Source: Atopobium sp. (GTDB lineage: Bacteria; Actinomycetota; Coriobacteriia; Coriobacteriales; Atopobiaceae). From it: a stretch of 43,233 bases of DNA. Both the position numbers and the translations under genes were made by a program. The stretch spans positions 1-43,233 of the forward strand of contig JABZGZ010000003.1 of the NCBI GenBank assembly GCA_015259105.1, given 5' to 3'. The notes under the pieces were generated by a model. The model made no database searches and was not told the DNA's origin. It was given only the letters and a program-made list of their open reading frames with translations. Below are positions 27,282-35,449 of the stretch, one piece after another (position 1 is the stretch's first letter; every line of letters begins with the position of its first letter).

Positions 27282-27405
27282 AAAATCCTCTTAACACTCA
27301 GCTCTTCAAACAACATAACAGTAAAGGTTGACCCTTATTGAGTCTTTGACTTTATCGCTTTTACGCTTTTCGTGCCACTCTATCAAGCCCTCCTCCACAA
27401 TGTTT

Positions 27406-27419
27406 TTTCATTAATGAAA
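27406..27419. promoter_or_regulatory. Perfect palindrome in the promoter region of the second peptide-binding protein
   Basis: TTTCATTAATGAAA is a perfect 14-bp palindrome. Its right half overlaps ATGAAA, which is 17 bases upstream of TACAAT, a plausible -35/-10 pair for the plus-strand gene starting at 27516. The position suits a repressor operator. Confidence 0.4.
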
Positions 27420-27515
27420 CATTTTTCTGTATTGCGTACAATTAATTTGGGTATTAAGAAGCCAGTTCTTTACATTTAAGCTTCATATTTTGAAGATGCA
27501 AACGGAAGGCGCCCT

Positions 27516-29120
27516 ATGAAAGAGCACGTATTTAATAACCTTTCCCGTAAATCATTCTTACGTGGATCTTTGGCGGCTGCCGTTGCCGCCGGTTCTGCTT
27601 CACTACTTTCTGCTTGTGGCGGTTCAGCTGGCGGAGACGCAGAGAAAAAGGTATTGCGCTTTGGTGTAAACAACCCAAAGGTAACCTTTGATACTCAGAA
27701 GACTTCTGGTTCTGTTGGTGTATCTGAGGCAGTTGCAGAGTCTTTGCTGGTACTTAATCCAGACACAAAAGAGATTGAGCCAAACCTGGTAACCGGCCTT
27801 CCTACTGTCTCTGAAGATGGCCTTACCTACTCATATGAGCTTAAGGATGGCATCAAATTCCACAATGGAGAAACCCTTAAGTCCTCTGACGTTAAATACA
27901 CCTTCACGCGTATGTTCTTGCCTGCTACTAAGGCAACCTCAATTGACTCGTACGCATACATCGAGGGTGCTAAAGACATCATTGCCGGCACAACAGAAGA
28001 GCTTTCTGGTGTTGTTATTAAGGATGACCGTCACTTTGATATTAAGCTGACACAGCCTTATTCAACCTTTAATGCAATTATGGCTCAGTTCTACGCTGTT
28101 ATCTACCCAGAGAAGGCTTGCAAAGAAGCCGGTGAGGCATGGGGTACTGAGACCAACTTCATTGGTACCGGTGCTTACAAGCTTGTCTCTAATGACAGCA
28201 CCACAGAAGTTGTTCTTGAGGGATTTGCTGACTACCATGAGGGCAAGCCTGGTCTGGATGAGCTCAGATTTGTCTACATTGACGATGCTAACACCCGTAT
28301 TCTTAACTACAAGAACAATGATGTTGACCTGGTCTTTATTTCTCAGTCTCTTATTCAGCAGTACCAAAATGATGAGTCTATTTCCAAAGAAATTGTCAAT
28401 TACACTCCTGCATCCACGCAGTTTGTAAACTTGAACCTTAAGAGCGAGAACCTCAAAGATGTTCGCGTTCGTCAGGCTCTCTCTATGGCAATTGATAGAG
28501 ACACCATTTGTAGCACCATTCTTTCTGGTGTTGCAAAGCCTGCTAAGTCGTTTATTCCATCTTCTGAAACCGGCTACAACGAGTCCGCTCCAGAGTTTGA
28601 GTACAACGTAGACAAGGCAAAGCAGCTTCTTGCAGAGGCTGGTGTTTCTAACCTCACTCTTAACGCACAGGTCAGAAGCCAGGATCAGAACCTCATGGTT
28701 GCCCTTCAGGATGCTTGGTCAAAGATTGGCGTTACCTGTAACGTAAGCGTTATTGACTCTGGTGTTTGGAGCGACGCACGTACTAACGGTGACCTTGAAG
28801 TCACTCTTGTTACCTGGTCTACCCTCTCCTTCCAGGGTGTTGAGCACATGGGCTCCTACTTCCGCTCTGACCGCGCCGCAAAGAAGTCTTCCTTCTACAA
28901 CAGCACCGAGTTTGACAGCCTTGTTGATCAGGCTCGTTCAACCGTTAACAACAACGACAAGGTACTTGAGCTCACCCGCCAGGCAGACAGCCTCATGACT
29001 CACACTGACTACGCATGCCTGCCTATCGACTGGCCACAGATGCCTTACGTCTTGAAGCCAGAGTTTACCGGACTCAGCGTTCTGGTTAACCCTCACTTCG
29101 ATAAGGTTAAGAAGAAGTAA
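27516..29120 (+). CDS. Oligopeptide-binding lipoprotein (SBP_bac_5), separately transcribed
   Basis: 534 residues. SRKSFLRGSL resembles a Tat signal; the lipobox is LSAC (Cys at about 33). The family blocks are GIKFHNGETLKSSDVKYTFTRM (about 112-133) and VRVRQALSMAIDRDTI (about 317-332). It is clearly related to the binding protein at 33491-35137 (both have DVKYTF-RMF-P-TKA) but lies on the opposite strand, convergent with the oppBCDF operon. It probably feeds the same transporter with a different peptide range. GGAAGG is six bases before ATG. Confidence 0.93.
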   Translation: MKEHVFNNLSRKSFLRGSLAAAVAAGSASLLSACGGSAGGDAEKKVLRFGVNNPKVTFDTQKTSGSVGVSEAVAESLLVLNPDTKEIEPNLVTGLPTVSEDGLTYSYELKDGIKFHNGETLKSSDVKYTFTRMFLPATKATSIDSYAYIEGAKDIIAGTTEELSGVVIKDDRHFDIKLTQPYSTFNAIMAQFYAVIYPEKACKEAGEAWGTETNFIGTGAYKLVSNDSTTEVVLEGFADYHEGKPGLDELRFVYIDDANTRILNYKNNDVDLVFISQSLIQQYQNDESISKEIVNYTPASTQFVNLNLKSENLKDVRVRQALSMAIDRDTICSTILSGVAKPAKSFIPSSETGYNESAPEFEYNVDKAKQLLAEAGVSNLTLNAQVRSQDQNLMVALQDAWSKIGVTCNVSVIDSGVWSDARTNGDLEVTLVTWSTLSFQGVEHMGSYFRSDRAAKKSSFYNSTEFDSLVDQARSTVNNNDKVLELTRQADSLMTHTDYACLPIDWPQMPYVLKPEFTGLSVLVNPHFDKVKKK

Positions 29121-29142
29121 GGCTTCCTCCATACAAAACTGA

Positions 29143-29155
29143 AGGCGAGAAGATC
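29143..29155 (-). repeat. Uptake-like word, copy 12
   Basis: GGCGAGAA at 29144-29151; G at -4, T at +1. Intergenic; left arm of the terminator hairpin. Confidence 0.65.
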
Positions 29156-29176
29156 AATTGGTCTTCTCGCCATTTT
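29144..29176 (+). terminator. Rho-independent terminator built from two facing uptake-like words
   Basis: Perfect 10-bp stem GGCGAGAAGA (29144-29153) with TCTTCTCGCC (29162-29171), loop TCAATTGG, followed by ATTTTTG on the plus strand. It ends the binding-protein transcript 23 bases after its stop and could also serve the convergent oppF transcript. Confidence 0.85.
29160..29172 (+). repeat. Uptake-like word, copy 13
   Basis: TTCTCGCC at 29164-29171, G at -4, A at +1. Intergenic; right arm of the terminator hairpin. Confidence 0.65.
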
Positions 29177-29216
29177 TGTGTTTGTATGCCGTTTTAAGAC
29201 ACGACAATAAAATGCG

Positions 29217-30329
29217 CTACTCGGAAATCTTCTCCTCAAGGCGCGCTTCTTCTACGGCCTTCTGAGCCGCCTCAATAGCATGCGCAACCTGAGGTGTGCG
29301 GTCGGCATCAGAGAGCGAAGCGTCATACAGGTGGCAGGCGCAGAAGTGACCTGGCTCAGCCTCGATGCGCTCAGGAATGCGCTCGGAGCAAACTTTCATT
29401 GCCTTAGGGCAGCGCGTGTGGAATACACAACCCGAAGGTGGGTTTGCAGGACTTGGAACATCGCCTTGAAGAATACGCTTCTCCTGGATGCGCTCGTGAC
29501 GAATACGAGGAATAACGTCAAGAAGTGCCTGAGTATAAGGGTGCAGAGGACGCTCAAAGAGGGCATCTTTAGTAGCAAACTCCATCTGGTGACCCAGGTA
29601 CATGACCATAACAGTATCTGCAATGTGGCGAACAACGGAAAGGTCATGGCTGATAAAGATATAGGCCAGACCATGATCTTTCTGCAGCTCTTCAAGCAGG
29701 TTGATTACCTTGGCCTGAACAGAAACGTCCAGTGCAGAAACAGGCTCGTCACAGACAACAATCTCTGGCTCAAGAACAATAGCGCGCGCAATACCAATAC
29801 GCTGGCGCTGACCGCCCGAGAACTCATGAGGATAGCGGTACTTGAACTCAAGGTTAAGGCCAACTTCCTCCATAACCTCTTCAATACGAGCGTCACGCTC
29901 TGCCTTTGTCTTGTACGTACCCGCGATATCAATAGGCTCGCCAATGATATCCATAACGGTCATACGAGGGTTCAGTGAGCTGTAAGGATCCTGGAAGATA
30001 AGCTTCATCTTCTGACGCGCACGCTTGAGGTCTTCTCCCTTAAGTGAGGTGAAGTCTTCCCCATCAAGCTCAACCGTACCAGAGGTTGGCTCGGTGAGGC
30101 GCAGCACGCACTTGCCGGTTGTAGACTTTCCGCAGCCAGACTCGCCAACAATAGCCAGAGTCTCTTTGCGCCTAAGGTCAAACGAAACATCCTCAACAGC
30201 ATGAACTGAAGCGTTTGAACGACCAAAAACACCGTTTTTAATGGGGAATCGCTTAACCAAGTTCTTTACGGACAAGATAGTTTTCTCGCCAGAAAGGTCC
30301 TTAACGTCTGTGTTTTTCTCTTCTGCCAT
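29217..30329 (-). CDS. oppF: Oligopeptide ABC transporter ATP-binding protein OppF-like
   Basis: 370 residues. One of the two ATPases of the peptide importer. Walker A GESGCGKST, Q-loop FQDPYSSLNPRMT, signature FSGGQRQRIGIARA, Walker B VVCDEPVSALD and the switch His in FISHDLS are all present. The C-terminal oligopeptide-transporter domain has CVFHTRCPKAMKVC, the cysteine pattern that binds an iron-sulfur cluster in some Dpp/Opp ATPases. The start ATG is two bases after the oppD stop. Last gene of the operon. Confidence 0.95.
   Translation of the reverse strand: MAEEKNTDVKDLSGEKTILSVKNLVKRFPIKNGVFGRSNASVHAVEDVSFDLRRKETLAIVGESGCGKSTTGKCVLRLTEPTSGTVELDGEDFTSLKGEDLKRARQKMKLIFQDPYSSLNPRMTVMDIIGEPIDIAGTYKTKAERDARIEEVMEEVGLNLEFKYRYPHEFSGGQRQRIGIARAIVLEPEIVVCDEPVSALDVSVQAKVINLLEELQKDHGLAYIFISHDLSVVRHIADTVMVMYLGHQMEFATKDALFERPLHPYTQALLDVIPRIRHERIQEKRILQGDVPSPANPPSGCVFHTRCPKAMKVCSERIPERIEAEPGHFCACHLYDASLSDADRTPQVAHAIEAAQKAVEEARLEEKISE
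30279..30291 (+). repeat. Uptake-like word, copy 14
   Basis: TTCTCGCC at 30283-30290; one of the two copies without G at -4 (it has A, with G at -3); A at +1. The oppF strand reads Ser-Gly-Glu-Lys-Thr. Confidence 0.5.
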
Positions 30330-30331
30330 GA

Positions 30332-31498
30332 CTACTCACCCCACTCATCAGTGTATTTCCAACAGCTGACAGTATGGCAATTGTCTTCACCAACAGCAGT
30401 CAAGCCAGGACGACGATTCTTACAAATGTCCTTAGCAAACGGACAACGTGGATGGAACGGGCAGCCAGAAGGCATGTGAGAAAGCATAGGAACGCTGCCA
30501 GGAATTGCATAGAGTTCCTTGGTGTGCTCGTCAAACGACGGGATGGATGCAATCAGGCCCTGAGCATAGGGGTGCAGAGGGTTAGTAAAGAGCTCTGCAG
30601 ACTGCGCATACTCAACACGATGACCAGCGTACATAACAAGAACCCAGTCAGCCATCTCGGAAACAACGCCCATATCATGCGTAATCAGCATGACGGCGGT
30701 ACCTAGGTCTTGCTTCATGCGGTCGATGATCTGCAGAATCTGTGCCTGAACCGTTACGTCAAGCGCGGTTGTTGGCTCATCGCAGATAAGCAGCGAAGGC
30801 TGGCACGCAAGTGCCATAGCAATCATGACACGCTGGCGCATACCACCAGAAAGCTCATGAGGATATGACGAGAAGACCTTCTCTGGTGCAGGAATACCCA
30901 CCAGTTTGATCATATCAAGGGCCTTCTGATCTGCCTCCTGTTTGCTCATGTTGGGATTATGAACAAGGATGCCCTCACGAATCTGAAGACCAGATTTCAT
31001 AACAGGATTTAAGGAGGTCATAGGCTCCTGGAAAATCATGCCAATGCGATTACCACGGAAGTCACGCATGCCACCACGAGAAAGCTGAGTTAAATCAGTT
31101 CCCTCAAAAATAATTTCTCCGCCGGTAATTTGTGCAGGAGGTGTGGGGAGCAATCCCATAACAGACAAAGCCGTCATGGACTTACCGCAGCCAGACTCGC
31201 CTACTACCGCAAGAGTCTCGCCTTTTCGCATGATAAACGAGAGGTCACTTACTGCAGGAAGTGCGCCATCTTCGGTAAAGAGCGTGACATCAAGATGATT
31301 GACGTCGAGAAGAACGTTTTTCTTGCACTGCTCTTCTCGCTCCTTTTGAGCGGTCTCTTGTGCAAGTTTGCGCTCCTCAAGGCTGCAAAATTGCACAGAC
31401 TGTCCATTTGGACCCTCAATGACGTGCTCACATGACGCATCTTTGGTTTCTTTTGTCTGATCACTCTCTTGTGCAAGAGCATCTGTTTTTTCTGCCAT
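30332..31498 (-). CDS. oppD: Oligopeptide ABC transporter ATP-binding protein OppD-like
   Basis: 388 residues. Walker A GESGCGKSM, Q-loop FQEPMTSLNP, signature LSGGMRQRVMIAMA, Walker B LICDEPTTALD, and C-terminal CPFHPRCPFAKDIC. The ATG at 31498 is chosen because AAAGGAGG is 8 bases upstream; a longer reading would run back into oppC. An unusual hydrophilic N-terminal extension of about 60 residues, rich in Glu, Lys and Gln with three Cys, precedes the ATPase domain. It follows oppC by 16 bases. Confidence 0.94.
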   Translation of the reverse strand: MAEKTDALAQESDQTKETKDASCEHVIEGPNGQSVQFCSLEERKLAQETAQKEREEQCKKNVLLDVNHLDVTLFTEDGALPAVSDLSFIMRKGETLAVVGESGCGKSMTALSVMGLLPTPPAQITGGEIIFEGTDLTQLSRGGMRDFRGNRIGMIFQEPMTSLNPVMKSGLQIREGILVHNPNMSKQEADQKALDMIKLVGIPAPEKVFSSYPHELSGGMRQRVMIAMALACQPSLLICDEPTTALDVTVQAQILQIIDRMKQDLGTAVMLITHDMGVVSEMADWVLVMYAGHRVEYAQSAELFTNPLHPYAQGLIASIPSFDEHTKELYAIPGSVPMLSHMPSGCPFHPRCPFAKDICKNRRPGLTAVGEDNCHTVSCWKYTDEWGE

Positions 31499-31514
31499 AA
31501 ACGTAACCTCCTTT

Positions 31515-32471
31515 CTAAGAACGCATCTTTGGATCAAGGGCGTCGCGAAGGGCGTCGCCGAGCAAGTTAAAGGACATAACTGTAATGATGATGACAATAC
31601 CTGGGGCAATACTGTAGAGAGGCTGTGATGCAAGGTATGGCTGAGATGCTGCAATCATTTGGCCCCAACTTGCCTCAGGTGGCTGAACGCCTAGTCCCAA
31701 GAACGAAAGTGTTGCCTCCGAAAGAATTGCGCTTGGAATGCCCAAGGTAGAAACAACAATCAGCGTTGACATACAGTTAGGCAAGAGATGTTTCATGATG
31801 ATGCGGAAGCTATTACCGCCAGACAGAATACAAGACTGAATGTATTCAGAATTCTTCAGGCGCATGACATCGCCACGAATCAGCCTTGCGGTGGTAGTCC
31901 ACATCAAAAGACCCAATGCAATATAGAGGTTAATGAGACCTGGACCCATAACAAACATAATCAAAATTGCAAAGAGCAAGAATGGGAAGCTGGAGAAAAC
32001 CTGGATGATAAAAGATACAACTGCATCCACCCAGCGACCGTAATATCCTGCTGCAACTCCTGCTACAAAGCCGATAAACAGGGCAATTGCCTGCGAAATA
32101 ATACCAACAGAAAGAGAAATCTGGCAGCCGTAAATAATACGAGAAAGAATGTCTCGACCGTACTCATCAGTACCAAGTAGGTGCGCAAATGTTGGATTCT
32201 GATTCTGAATTGAAAGGTTTTGATCTTTGTAGCCATATGGAGCAAGAACAGGAGCAAGAATTGCAATAATCACCAAAGCCAAAACAATGCCCAAGCAAAT
32301 CATGCCCAGTTTATTTTTCTTAAAGATGTTCCAGCTAACCTGCCAATAGCTCTGCGCACGAACTTTTCCCGTGGCAGCCTGTTCTGCTTCTTGAGCCTTG
32401 GTGGCATCTTCAAGCACAGCTTCGGTCTTTTGGACCCTCTCGCTATTTTTATCACTTGTAAACAAAGCCAT
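31515..32471 (-). CDS. oppC: Oligopeptide ABC transporter permease OppC-like
   Basis: 318 residues. A polar N-terminus of about 45 residues is followed by a first membrane segment and the typical APYGYKDQN loop. The block LGTDEYGRDILSRIIYGCQISL (about 95-116) is diagnostic of DppC/OppC, and the EAA-type loop MRLKNSEYIQSCILSGGNSFRIIMKHLLPN follows later. It starts ATG at 32471, overlapping the oppB stop (TAATG). It pairs with OppB. Confidence 0.95.
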   Translation of the reverse strand: MALFTSDKNSERVQKTEAVLEDATKAQEAEQAATGKVRAQSYWQVSWNIFKKNKLGMICLGIVLALVIIAILAPVLAPYGYKDQNLSIQNQNPTFAHLLGTDEYGRDILSRIIYGCQISLSVGIISQAIALFIGFVAGVAAGYYGRWVDAVVSFIIQVFSSFPFLLFAILIMFVMGPGLINLYIALGLLMWTTTARLIRGDVMRLKNSEYIQSCILSGGNSFRIIMKHLLPNCMSTLIVVSTLGIPSAILSEATLSFLGLGVQPPEASWGQMIAASQPYLASQPLYSIAPGIVIIITVMSFNLLGDALRDALDPKMRS

Positions 32472-33406
32472 TACTCTGATGCCTCCTCTCCAAGACGAAT
32501 GCGTGGATCAACTACCGCGTACAAGATATCAACAAGCAAATAAATCACAACGCAGATAATTGCCACATACATGACACTACCCTGGATCAGCGGCAGGTCA
32601 CGAGCATTAATTGCGTCGATAAGCAGCTTACCCATACCGTTCATGTTGAAGATCTGCTCAATGATGATGGAACCAGTAAGAATGTCTCCCAGCTGAGATC
32701 CAGCAATGGTAATGATTGGGATAAGAGCATTTCTGAGCGCGTGCTTCAAAACAATAGCGGAGCGCTTTAAGCCCTTAGCTTCAGCAGTTCTGATGTAGTC
32801 CTGGTTTAATACATCCAGCATACTGGTCCTGGTAACGCGGGCAATACTTGCTGCGTAGCGAGAGCCCAGCGCAATAACAGGAAGAACATAGGCGGAAGGA
32901 GTTTTAACGCCAGAGAGTGGGAACCACTTGAGCGTCAAAGCAAAAATAATCTGCAGTACTAATGCCACCCAAAATGATGGAGCAGAAATACCAAAGATTG
33001 CAGCTGACATAAGTGTTCTATCAAGCCATTTGCCATGGTTTACCGCGGCGAGAATACCCATCAAAAGGCCAAGCACTACGGCAAAGAGATATGCAAACAC
33101 CGCCAAGCGCAGCGTAACAACTAAGGCCTTGGTCAGAAGTGCAATGACAGGTCGCTTCTGAGTGTAAGAAGTTCCAAAATCTCCACCAAGCATTTTTACA
33201 AACCAGTTTGCATACTGCTCTGGGATTGGCTTATCAAGACCCATGGTATGACGGACCTGCTGAACCGTAGCTTCATCAGCCATATCGCCCATCATGACTC
33301 GTACTGGGTCACCTGGGACAATGTTCAAGACAAAAAACGTTAAAGCAGAAATGCAAACTACAACGCTCACTGCTTGAAGGATTCGTTTGATTAGAAACGA
33401 TCTCAC
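32471..33406 (-). CDS. oppB: Oligopeptide ABC transporter permease OppB-like
   Basis: 311 residues. The family start (IKRILQAVSVVVCISALTFFVLNIVPGDPV), the GLDKPIPEQYANWF loop, the EAA-type loop LNQDYIRTAEAKGLKRSAIVLKHALRNALIP, and the proper C-terminus LYAVVDPRIRLG are all present. This intact tail is a useful contrast to the disrupted DppB-like gene at the left end of the window. An 84-base gap with a hairpin separates it from the binding-protein gene. Confidence 0.95.
   Translation of the reverse strand: MRSFLIKRILQAVSVVVCISALTFFVLNIVPGDPVRVMMGDMADEATVQQVRHTMGLDKPIPEQYANWFVKMLGGDFGTSYTQKRPVIALLTKALVVTLRLAVFAYLFAVVLGLLMGILAAVNHGKWLDRTLMSAAIFGISAPSFWVALVLQIIFALTLKWFPLSGVKTPSAYVLPVIALGSRYAASIARVTRTSMLDVLNQDYIRTAEAKGLKRSAIVLKHALRNALIPIITIAGSQLGDILTGSIIIEQIFNMNGMGKLLIDAINARDLPLIQGSVMYVAIICVVIYLLVDILYAVVDPRIRLGEEASE
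33046..33058 (-). repeat. Uptake-like word, copy 15
   Basis: GGCGAGAA at 33047-33054; G at -4, G at +1. The oppB strand reads Gly-Ile-Leu-Ala-Ala. Confidence 0.6.
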
Positions 33407-33435
33407 TCCTGAGCTCCTCTCCCCTCAAGAAAATG

Positions 33436-33466
33436 AAGCGGCATCCAAGAATCTTAGATGCCGCTT
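33436..33466 (-). terminator. Intercistronic hairpin after the Opp binding-protein gene
   Basis: Perfect 10-bp stem (33436-33445 with 33457-33466) followed on the minus strand by CATTTTCTT. Located like the hairpin at 1196-1225 in the first importer operon; probably lets part of the transcripts end after the binding protein. Confidence 0.7.
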
Positions 33467-33490
33467 TAAAGTTTATAGCAAGTTTGCTAC

Positions 33491-35137
33491 TTAGTCCTCT
33501 GGAACGGTGTAATCGGAATTTGATGTATCAATATCAATATCAAAGAAGTGATAGATCAAGTTTCCAACCTTAGCGTTCTTGACGTACTTCTTAGCGACAA
33601 AGGAGTTCTTTGGCCAGTACAGAGGAAGTGTTGCAAAGTCTGTACGTGTGAGCAGGTTATCTGCGTCCTTGTAATCCTCTGTTCTCTTGTCCTTGTTAGA
33701 CTCAGAGCGACCCTCAACAAGAAGCTTGTCAAACTCTGGGTTGTTGTAGAAGGAAGACTTCTTTGCAGCGTTGGTGCTGTAGAAGTAGGTGTAGAGGTGC
33801 TGATCGCCATCAGCAAACAGTGGATACCAACCAAGGGTAGTAATCTGAAGGTTACCAGCAGCCCAGTCAGTGTTCCAAACTGCGTTGTCCTCTACCTGGA
33901 CATCAAGGGTAACGCCAATCTTGCTCCAGTACTCCTGGACAGCAACAAGGAGTTTCTCGTAAGACTTTCTAACCTTTGCAGAAAGCTTAAGACCAGAAAC
34001 ACCAGCCTCAGAGAGAAGAGACTTAGCCTTCTCTGGATCGTACGCAAAAGCAGGTGCGCTCTTGTCGTAACCAGGGGTTGCTGGTGCAAGCCAACCGCTT
34101 GCAACAGTACCGTTACCGGAAGCAATGTTGTCAACAAGCTCCTGGCGGTTAATTGCCAAGGAGAGTGCCTGACGAACCTTAGGATCGGTAAGCTCAAAGC
34201 CCTCTTTGAGGTTAAGGTTGATGAAGTTAACACCAAGGGTCTGATATGCAGTGATAAGATCCTTGACGTCAGCATCGCCTGAATACTGCTGATATAGAGA
34301 AGATGGAAGATCGCAGAAGTCAATATCGTTGTTCTTGAATGCAAGCAGCTGAGTGTTGGAGTCATCGTAGTAGTGAATACGAATCTCATCCAGGGCAGGC
34401 TTGCCATCATGGTAGTCATCAAAGCGCTCAAGAACTACCTCAGTAGTGTCATCGTTGCTCTTAATCTTGTACTTACCAGTACCAATGAGGTTAGTACCGG
34501 TACCCCAATCAGCACCAGCAGCCTCACAAGCCTTCTCTGGGAAGATGCAAGCATAAGAAATACCAAGAACGCTTACAAAGACAATGTAAGGCTCAGAAAG
34601 CGTAAAGGTAAAGTGAGTGTCGTCCTGAACAGTCAGACCCTCAAGCTCAGTAGCCTTACCAGCAAGCATCTCTGGAGCGCCCTTGATCTTGTCAAAGAAG
34701 CTGGTAGAGAGAGCCTTGGTCTCTGGCTTAAACATACGCTCAAAGGTGTACTTAACGTCCTTTGCGGTCAGAGTAGTACCATCGTGGAACTTAACACCCT
34801 CTTTGAGCTCGCACTTAAGGGTGACACCATCAGACTCAAAGGTTGGAATCTCTTTAAGCAGGCAGGTAACAAGCTCGTTATCCTCAGTCCAACGAAGCAA
34901 AGACTCGCAAACAGAGTCTGCAACACATGCGGACTGTGAGTTGTTTGCACGCTGCATATCAAGGCCCTGCTTAGAATTTGCAGAACCATAGCGAAGAATC
35001 TTCTTCTTATCAGATGTCTGAGTAGTATCAGTAGAAGGAGAGTTGCAGCCAGCCAGCATCATAGATGCGCCACCACCAGCCGCTACCATACCTGATGCCT
35101 TCAAAAAATTACGACGGCTTAGTGAGTTCTCCAGCAT
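33491..35137 (-). CDS. Oligopeptide-binding lipoprotein (SBP_bac_5) of the opp operon
   Basis: 548 residues. SRRNFLKASG is a twin-arginine motif, and the lipobox is LAGC (Cys at about 31). Family blocks: VKFHDGTTLTAKDVKYTFERM and DPKVRQALSLAINRQEL. It is the first gene of the operon with oppBCDF and the likely main receptor for that transporter. GAAGGG precedes the ATG. A hairpin-forming AACCC-TGCTG-GGGTT (35175-35189) and a -10-like TATAGTTATCTA, similar to one upstream of the first importer's binding protein, lie in its leader. Confidence 0.94.
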   Translation of the reverse strand: MLENSLSRRNFLKASGMVAAGGGASMMLAGCNSPSTDTTQTSDKKKILRYGSANSKQGLDMQRANNSQSACVADSVCESLLRWTEDNELVTCLLKEIPTFESDGVTLKCELKEGVKFHDGTTLTAKDVKYTFERMFKPETKALSTSFFDKIKGAPEMLAGKATELEGLTVQDDTHFTFTLSEPYIVFVSVLGISYACIFPEKACEAAGADWGTGTNLIGTGKYKIKSNDDTTEVVLERFDDYHDGKPALDEIRIHYYDDSNTQLLAFKNNDIDFCDLPSSLYQQYSGDADVKDLITAYQTLGVNFINLNLKEGFELTDPKVRQALSLAINRQELVDNIASGNGTVASGWLAPATPGYDKSAPAFAYDPEKAKSLLSEAGVSGLKLSAKVRKSYEKLLVAVQEYWSKIGVTLDVQVEDNAVWNTDWAAGNLQITTLGWYPLFADGDQHLYTYFYSTNAAKKSSFYNNPEFDKLLVEGRSESNKDKRTEDYKDADNLLTRTDFATLPLYWPKNSFVAKKYVKNAKVGNLIYHFFDIDIDTSNSDYTVPED

Positions 35138-35449
35138 GTTAACCCTTCTTTCTTATTAAAACGATTTATAAGACAACCCTGCTGGGGTTAGATAACTATA
35201 CAAAACAATTACCAGCATCTACCCATATATACCTAGGATGAAATAGACATGAAACATTAAATTGCGCCGATAACAGCAAAATCTATTTACCTGCACTTTT
35301 TGTCTAACCATATAGGAATTGCCTATATTGAAACATAAAAATTGACTAAGCATTTTTGGACAGTTGTCCATTTTGTCTATAAAAATATTGGCAGGTACCA
35401 AAGAGATACCTGCCAATACAAATGTATGTGACAAGAAGAACTTTCTGTC
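35138..35449. promoter_or_regulatory. Intergenic region: opp promoter, inverted repeats and surface-protein terminator
   Basis: No gene. From left to right: AACCC-TGCTG-GGGTT (35175-35189) in the opp leader; an inverted repeat ATATAGG-AATTG-CCTATAT (35310-35328); TGGACA-GT-TGTCCA (35357-35370); and the terminator listed next. The two inverted repeats are candidate protein-binding sites but no promoter assignment is secure. Confidence 0.4.
35380..35417 (-). terminator. Rho-independent terminator of the LPXTG protein gene
   Basis: Perfect 11-bp stem (35387-35397 with 35407-35417), loop of nine, followed on the minus strand by ATTTTTAT. Confidence 0.88.

Noticed and set aside
31499..31654. 52-residue upstream extension of OppD
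   Set aside because: It overlaps the end of oppC and ignores a strong AAAGGAGG site just before the ATG at 31498.
27516..35137. Duplication or mobile insertion of the peptide-binding protein genes
   Set aside because: The two proteins are related but clearly diverged, and no flanking repeats or transposase remnants were found.
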